From Aliicoccus sp041838435 (GTDB taxonomy: Bacteria > Bacillota > Bacilli > Staphylococcales > Salinicoccaceae), in contig JBGYPO010000087.1 of assembly GCA_041838435.1 (NCBI GenBank), forward strand, positions 1-9,591: a stretch of DNA of 9,591 bases, in the 5' to 3' direction. A program made the position numbers and the translations under genes. Shown in pieces: positions 5,957 to 9,591 of this stretch; positions within the stretch are counted from its first letter, which is position 1, and each line of letters starts with the position of its first letter. Below the pieces are notes generated by a model. That model saw only the letters and a program-made list of their open reading frames with translations, ran no database searches and had not been told where the DNA came from.

Positions 5957-7504
5957 ATGAGTACATTATATTTCAACGGTAATATCTATACAATGAAGGA
6001 CAGAGAAGATAAGGTGGAAGCTGTATTAGTTGAGAATGGTTATGTAAAAGCTGTCGGTGATTATAAGACGCTTAAGTCTGAAGCGACAGAAACAGTGGAC
6101 TTACAAGGGCGCACAATGCTCCCTGCATTTACGGATGTGCATCTCCATATGACTATGTTTGGTAAAATGCTGGCATCTTTAACACTGACTGGTATAACGG
6201 ATGTTGAAGAAGTTAAAGCAGCAATTAAAAATCATAATACTGACCTTGAATGGGATTTGATTCATGGTTATAATGAAAAACATTTACCAGGTGAATATAA
6301 AATGTCCCGAGAAGAACTTGATGAATTAACAGATAAACCGACAGTCATTGCGCGTATTGATTACCATGCAGGACTTGCGAATACAAAAGCATTTGAAGAA
6401 GCGGGTATAGATAAAAATACACCCGACCCTGAAGGCGGTTATTATGAGCGAGATGACAAAGGAGAACTTACCGGTTGGGCATATGACAAAGCATTCGGCG
6501 CGCTACGTGCGAGAAGTGTGACAGATACAACAGACTCAATCAAGGTTAATTTGGAACGTGTTATTGATCACTTAACATCCTACGGTTTCTCGTCAGCGCA
6601 TACTGAAGACATGGCGTACTATGGTGATTACAAACTAGCACTTGATGCTTTTTATCAAACGATTCCGGAAAATCGTAAATTCCGCGTGAACTTACTACGT
6701 CATGAGCTGGTTTACGAAGCGATGAAGGAAGCGGAACTCGAAGAAGTGGATGAATGGATTCATTTTGGCGCAATGAAAATCTTCCAAGATGGAACGTTCG
6801 GTTCAGAGACGGCATTGATGAATGAGCCTTATGTCGGTACAGACAATACCGGATTACAAATCCATACACAAGAAAAGTTAGAAGAGATTGTACAACGCGC
6901 ACGCAAACATGATGATGAAATCGGCGTACATTTAATCGGTGATAAGGCAACAGAGATGGTATTAACTGCTATCGAGAAATACCCAGTAGCAGAAGGTAAG
7001 CATGACCGTTTAATTCACGTCAGTGTGTTAAGTGAAGATATCCTAGACAGAATGTCAAAGCTGCCAGTAGTTTGTGATATTCAACCAAAATTCCTAACTT
7101 CAGATATGCCTTGGGCTGGTGAAATTCTCGGAGAAGAACGTGCAAAGTATATATATGTCTTTAAAACGTTGCAAGATAGAGGCATAATACTTGGTGGTTC
7201 TTCAGATGCACCAATCGAACCAGTCGATCCACTGGAAGCTGTGCATATTTTAACCACACGTCGCGATGGTGACGTTGTTTATAATGAAGCGGAACGTTTA
7301 TCTCGCTTTGATGCAATTAAAACATACACAACGAATGCTGCAAAAATCGTGCATAAAGAACATGTTCAAGGGTTGATTCAACCAAACTATTATGCAGACT
7401 TCGCAATATTCGATAAAGACATCATGACTATCGAAGATGACGAGTTACTTGAAACACAATGCCTAGAGACAATTATCGATGGTACAACAGTTTTCTCGAA
7501 ATAA
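5957..7504 (+). CDS. YtcJ-like metal-dependent amidohydrolase
   Basis: A 515-residue amidohydrolase_3-type protein of the YtcJ/NfdA group, predicted to hydrolyse an amide or related bond with a metal centre in the cytosol. The substrate is unknown. A small N-terminal beta-sandwich part (FNGNIYTM, LVENGYVKAVG) leads to the barrel. The metal-site candidates are visible in order: DVHLH with H62 and H64, K274 in GAMKIFQDGT (possible carboxylated lysine), H325 in GVHLIGDKA, H354 in RLIHVSVL, and D417 in GGSSDAP. The C-terminus returns to the sandwich (YYADFAIFDKDI near 478-489). The usual IEHAQ around the fourth histidine reads LIHVSV, so E before H is lost. AGGGGG at 5943-5948 overlaps the proC stop and lies 8 nt before the ATG. 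It is probably co-transcribed with proC and followed by a terminator. The context gives no firm pathway. Confidence 0.88.
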   Translation: MSTLYFNGNIYTMKDREDKVEAVLVENGYVKAVGDYKTLKSEATETVDLQGRTMLPAFTDVHLHMTMFGKMLASLTLTGITDVEEVKAAIKNHNTDLEWDLIHGYNEKHLPGEYKMSREELDELTDKPTVIARIDYHAGLANTKAFEEAGIDKNTPDPEGGYYERDDKGELTGWAYDKAFGALRARSVTDTTDSIKVNLERVIDHLTSYGFSSAHTEDMAYYGDYKLALDAFYQTIPENRKFRVNLLRHELVYEAMKEAELEEVDEWIHFGAMKIFQDGTFGSETALMNEPYVGTDNTGLQIHTQEKLEEIVQRARKHDDEIGVHLIGDKATEMVLTAIEKYPVAEGKHDRLIHVSVLSEDILDRMSKLPVVCDIQPKFLTSDMPWAGEILGEERAKYIYVFKTLQDRGIILGGSSDAPIEPVDPLEAVHILTTRRDGDVVYNEAERLSRFDAIKTYTTNAAKIVHKEHVQGLIQPNYYADFAIFDKDIMTIEDDELLETQCLETIIDGTTVFSK

Positions 7505-7510
7505 ATATAT

Positions 7511-7546
7511 ACCGGACGCTTTGTAAAAAAGTGTTCGGTTTTTATT
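7511..7546 (+). terminator. Intrinsic terminator after the amidohydrolase gene
   Basis: A 10-bp stem pairs 7511-7520 with 7530-7539 and includes two G-U pairs. The loop is 9 nt and a T-rich run follows. It starts 6 nt after the stop codon. Confidence 0.85.
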
Positions 7547-7564
7547 AGTATTCTGAATAAATAA

Positions 7565-7591
7565 TTGTGCTAGTATAGATATAATTGATAA
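7565..7591 (+). promoter_or_regulatory. Probable promoter region for mrp-kbaA
   Basis: A perfect -10-like TATAAT occurs at 7580-7585, but no good -35 stands 16-18 nt before it. The best -35-like match, TTGTGC (7565-7570), is only 9 nt away from it and would instead need a poor -10 such as TGATAA (7586-7591). A promoter is expected here because a terminator lies just upstream; the exact elements are unsure. Confidence 0.35.
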
Positions 7592-7608
7592 GCAAAGGGA
7601 GTAACACT

Positions 7609-8664
7609 ATGATTTCAGAAAGTGAAGTACGTGAGATTGTCGGTCAAATTAATGATCCGGTACTAAACGTTCCAATTCATGAAACGAACGGCATACTTGA
7701 AGTATCTATTAAGGAAGAAAAAGAACATGTGAGTTTAAAAATTGCCCTTGGACGCCTCGGTGGTCAGGAACAATTAGACTTACAAATTAAAATAGTAAAT
7801 GCAGTAAAAGATGCAGGTGCACGCTCAGTAGGTCTGCGCTTCGCTGAACTTGAAGCGGATGTAATCGAAAAGTTTAGAAATACATCTGGAACAGATACTG
7901 AATTAAAATTCAAAGACACAGAATTTATTGCGGTTGCCTCAGGTAAGGGTGGCGTTGGTAAATCGACTGTTGCAGTGAATTTGGCGGTGTCACTCGCAAA
8001 TGCAGGAAAGAAAGTCGGTTTGATTGATGCTGACATCTATGGTTTTAGTGTACCTGATATGATGGGTATCACAGAAAAACCAAGAGTTGAGGGTGAAACA
8101 ATTTACCCGGTAGAACGTTTCGGTGTCAAAGTGATTTCTATGGCATTTTTTGTCGAGGAAAACACACCGGTTATATGGCGCGGGCCGATGCTCGGTCAGA
8201 TGTTAAATAACTTCTTTAGTGAAGTTGAGTGGGGAGACCTTGATTATTTACTGCTCGACTTACCACCAGGTACAGGTGATATCGCACTTGATGTGCATCA
8301 GATTTTACCGACAAGTAAAGAAATCATCGTCACGACACCACATCCGACAGCAGCATTTGTTGCTGCACGTGCGGGTGCTATGGCTCAGCACACTGATCAT
8401 GAGATTATCGGTGTCATCGAAAATATGAGTTTCTTCTATAATAGTGTTAACAATCAAAAAGAATATATATTTGGTCGAGGCGGCGGTGAACGACTTGCTG
8501 ATGCATTGAATGTCGAAGTGCTTGGGGAAATTCCACTCGGACAACCCGAACTAATAGAAGATGATTTCTCACCATCTGTATATCGAGAAGGTGAAATCAG
8601 CGATATTTATGACTCAATCGTACAAAAAATAATTAATGAAACAACTCAAGAGGTAGACGCATGA
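7609..8664 (+). CDS. mrp: Mrp/NBP35 (ApbC/SalA)-family P-loop ATPase without CxxC
   Basis: A 351-residue cytosolic protein. Residues 1-80 form a MIP18/DUF59-type domain and residues 105-340 a MinD/Mrp ATPase domain. The deviant Walker A is SGKGGVGKST (111-120), and DADIYG (140-145), LPPGTGD (218-224) and ENMSFF (271-276) are typical of the family. Relatives carry or insert Fe-S clusters through a C-terminal CxxC after ENMSxF; here that stretch reads YNSVNNQKEYIFG (277-289) and the whole protein has no cysteine. In B. subtilis the homologue SalA also acts as a regulator of exoprotease expression. ATG 7609 is chosen because AAGGGAG (7595-7601) lies 7 nt upstream; the in-frame TTG at 7585 overlaps the -10-like element. 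The stop overlaps the kbaA start by ATGA, indicating translational coupling. Confidence 0.9.
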   Translation: MISESEVREIVGQINDPVLNVPIHETNGILEVSIKEEKEHVSLKIALGRLGGQEQLDLQIKIVNAVKDAGARSVGLRFAELEADVIEKFRNTSGTDTELKFKDTEFIAVASGKGGVGKSTVAVNLAVSLANAGKKVGLIDADIYGFSVPDMMGITEKPRVEGETIYPVERFGVKVISMAFFVEENTPVIWRGPMLGQMLNNFFSEVEWGDLDYLLLDLPPGTGDIALDVHQILPTSKEIIVTTPHPTAAFVAARAGAMAQHTDHEIIGVIENMSFFYNSVNNQKEYIFGRGGGERLADALNVEVLGEIPLGQPELIEDDFSPSVYREGEISDIYDSIVQKIINETTQEVDA

Positions 8665-9401
8665 CATCAAAATATTTAGTTAAATTTTATTTGATGACCT
8701 TGTTAATCGGGGTCATCATCACAACAATCGTAAGTTTAATTATCGATTATCAAGAAGTTACTTCATTGCTTGTGTCAGGAGAAGTTGTTGCATTCTTAAT
8801 CAACCTTGTATGGATACTTGGTTATGGTTTACTAATCACAACAATTAGCCAATTTGCATTCTTTATCTATTTATTTTTAAATCCACTGGGTATGGGATTA
8901 TTAGGAAGAGTTTGGCCATATTTGCAATTGCTCCTGATTATCTATGCGATATTTGATCTATTCTATGTACGCTATCTTACGGTTGGAGACGACCTCAATT
9001 GGCTGACATATATGTGGGTGCCAATATTTGTTGTCGTTGCAGGGATTGTTATTTCGAGAATTAAGGACAAACAAACGACAGAGAAGAACGTTTTTATCCC
9101 TGCATTATTCTTTATGATTTTTATGACATCTATTACATTAATACCTTTTAGTTCTGAAAGCACAGAGTGGCTATATCGCTCTATCTTTACACTCGTAGTA
9201 ACTAATGCATACCAACTATTGTCATTACCAAGCTATGTGGAAGCATCTAAAGCCGATAAAGCGCGTCGTGGTATTGAAACGAAAGCGGATCGTAAAGAAC
9301 GTCAAAGATTACAAGAACAACAAACACTTGAAGCAAAAAGATTAAAAGAAGAGTCACAGAAGAAGACACGTAACAAAATGTTTAAAAACAAAGTAAGATA
9401 A
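8661..9401 (+). CDS. kbaA: KbaA-family membrane protein (KinB-signalling pathway activator homologue)
   Basis: A 246-residue integral membrane protein resembling KbaA, which in B. subtilis helps the sensor kinase KinB feed the sporulation phosphorelay. About six hydrophobic segments lie near 7-29, 44-74, 84-106, 116-133, 144-163 and 171-190. KbaA-like features include the N-terminal KFYLMTLLIG and the ISQFAFFIYL block (62-71). From about residue 195 the protein is a cytosolic, highly charged, Lys/Arg/Glu/Gln-rich tail that may form a helix or coiled coil. The ATG overlaps the mrp stop by 4 nt, and AAGAGG (8648-8653) lies 7 nt upstream. Its place between mrp and an rRNA-type promoter matches the Bacillus order, minus gerD. 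If the host does not sporulate, as the other features suggest, the role must differ from KinB activation. The assignment is from recalled similarity and synteny. Confidence 0.75.
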   Translation: MTSKYLVKFYLMTLLIGVIITTIVSLIIDYQEVTSLLVSGEVVAFLINLVWILGYGLLITTISQFAFFIYLFLNPLGMGLLGRVWPYLQLLLIIYAIFDLFYVRYLTVGDDLNWLTYMWVPIFVVVAGIVISRIKDKQTTEKNVFIPALFFMIFMTSITLIPFSSESTEWLYRSIFTLVVTNAYQLLSLPSYVEASKADKARRGIETKADRKERQRLQEQQTLEAKRLKEESQKKTRNKMFKNKVR

Positions 9402-9419
9402 ATGTGATTGATTAATTGT

Positions 9420-9455
9420 AGGCTCGGGAACCTGTAACGTTTCCGAGTCTTTTAT
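9420..9455 (+). terminator. Intrinsic terminator after kbaA
   Basis: A 12-bp stem pairs 9420-9431 with 9439-9450, with two G-U pairs and a 7-nt loop. A short T run follows (9450-9453). It isolates the mrp-kbaA unit from the strong promoter downstream. Confidence 0.85.
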
Positions 9456-9479
9456 ATCGGTATATCCAGCGAGAAAACA

Positions 9480-9554
9480 GCTTTTTAAAAAATGTTTCAA
9501 CAAAATTATGAGAAACAGTTGACCTTCTGACCAATACTTGTTATTATATAAAAG
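9480..9554 (+). promoter_or_regulatory. Strong promoter, probably of an rRNA operon, with AT-rich upstream element
   Basis: The -35 TTGACC (9519-9524) and -10 TATTAT (9542-9547) are spaced by exactly 17 nt. The region before the -35 (9480-9518) is A/T-rich like an UP element. The first G after the -10 is at 9554, seven bases downstream, so transcripts may start with G, as at GTP-sensed B. subtilis rRNA promoters. No ORF begins in the remaining 37 nt. The mrp-kbaA-rRNA order in Bacillus suggests that a 16S gene follows beyond the window. The rRNA gene itself is not visible, so this is an inference. Confidence 0.65.
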
Positions 9555-9591
9555 TCGCTGATTTGAGGCGGGCGTAAAAAGTAAAAAGAAA

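Noticed and set aside
6561..6950. Minus-strand ORF of 129 codons inside the amidohydrolase gene
   Set aside because: It lies wholly antisense to a well-supported gene, has unusual composition with many His, Arg and Ser residues, and has no recognisable family motif.
9493..9517. Inverted repeat TGTTTC / GAAACA just before the -35 of the last promoter
   Set aside because: Only 6 bp with a long spacer in AT-rich DNA; too weak to call an operator.

Overview
The window reads as low-GC Firmicutes chromosome. The best fit is a Staphylococcaceae/Salinicoccaceae-type coccus (Jeotgalicoccus, Salinicoccus, Nosocomiicoccus or Macrococcus-like). This is inferred from AT-rich DNA, strong GGAGG ribosome binding sites, compact same-strand operons, and the order mrp - kbaA - (rRNA promoter), which resembles the mrp(salA) - gerD - kbaA - rRNA region of Bacillus but lacks gerD. 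All nine genes lie on the + strand, and no mobile element, CRISPR array or tRNA was seen.

Layout. (1) 3-488 is the C-terminal end of a fused TRAP-transporter permease, closed by a hairpin terminator at 499-535. (2) 695-4305 is a tight three-gene cluster: an SqdB/SQD1-like UDP-sulfoquinovose synthase, an SqdX-like GT4 glycosyltransferase, and pyrimidine-nucleoside phosphorylase (pdp). Its promoter lies near 608-636 and its terminator at 4311-4351. (3) 4408-7504 holds a hemolysin III/TrhA-family membrane protein with a TTG start, pyrroline-5-carboxylate reductase (proC) and a YtcJ-like amidohydrolase, ending at a terminator at 7511-7546. (4) 7609-9401 holds an Mrp/ApbC/SalA-family P-loop ATPase translationally coupled to a KbaA-family membrane protein, ending at a terminator at 9420-9455. 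(5) The window closes with a strong promoter (TTGACC-N17-TATTAT) in an AT-rich setting, most likely driving an rRNA operon just outside the window.

The most interesting unit is the sqdB-sqdX pair. Together these enzymes would turn UDP-glucose plus sulfite into UDP-sulfoquinovose and then load it onto diacylglycerol, making the sulfolipid SQDG. That lipid is best known from plants, cyanobacteria and some proteobacteria. Upstream of sqdB there is a weak 11-nt-period hexamer pattern that could be a PhoP box, which would fit phosphate-sparing lipid replacement. Inside sqdX there is a perfect 12-bp hairpin followed by T runs that looks like an internal terminator or attenuator. Other points of note are a completely cysteine-free Mrp protein without the CxxC cluster site, and a KbaA homologue kept without gerD beside it.

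All family assignments come from recalled motifs and family sequences; no database search was run.
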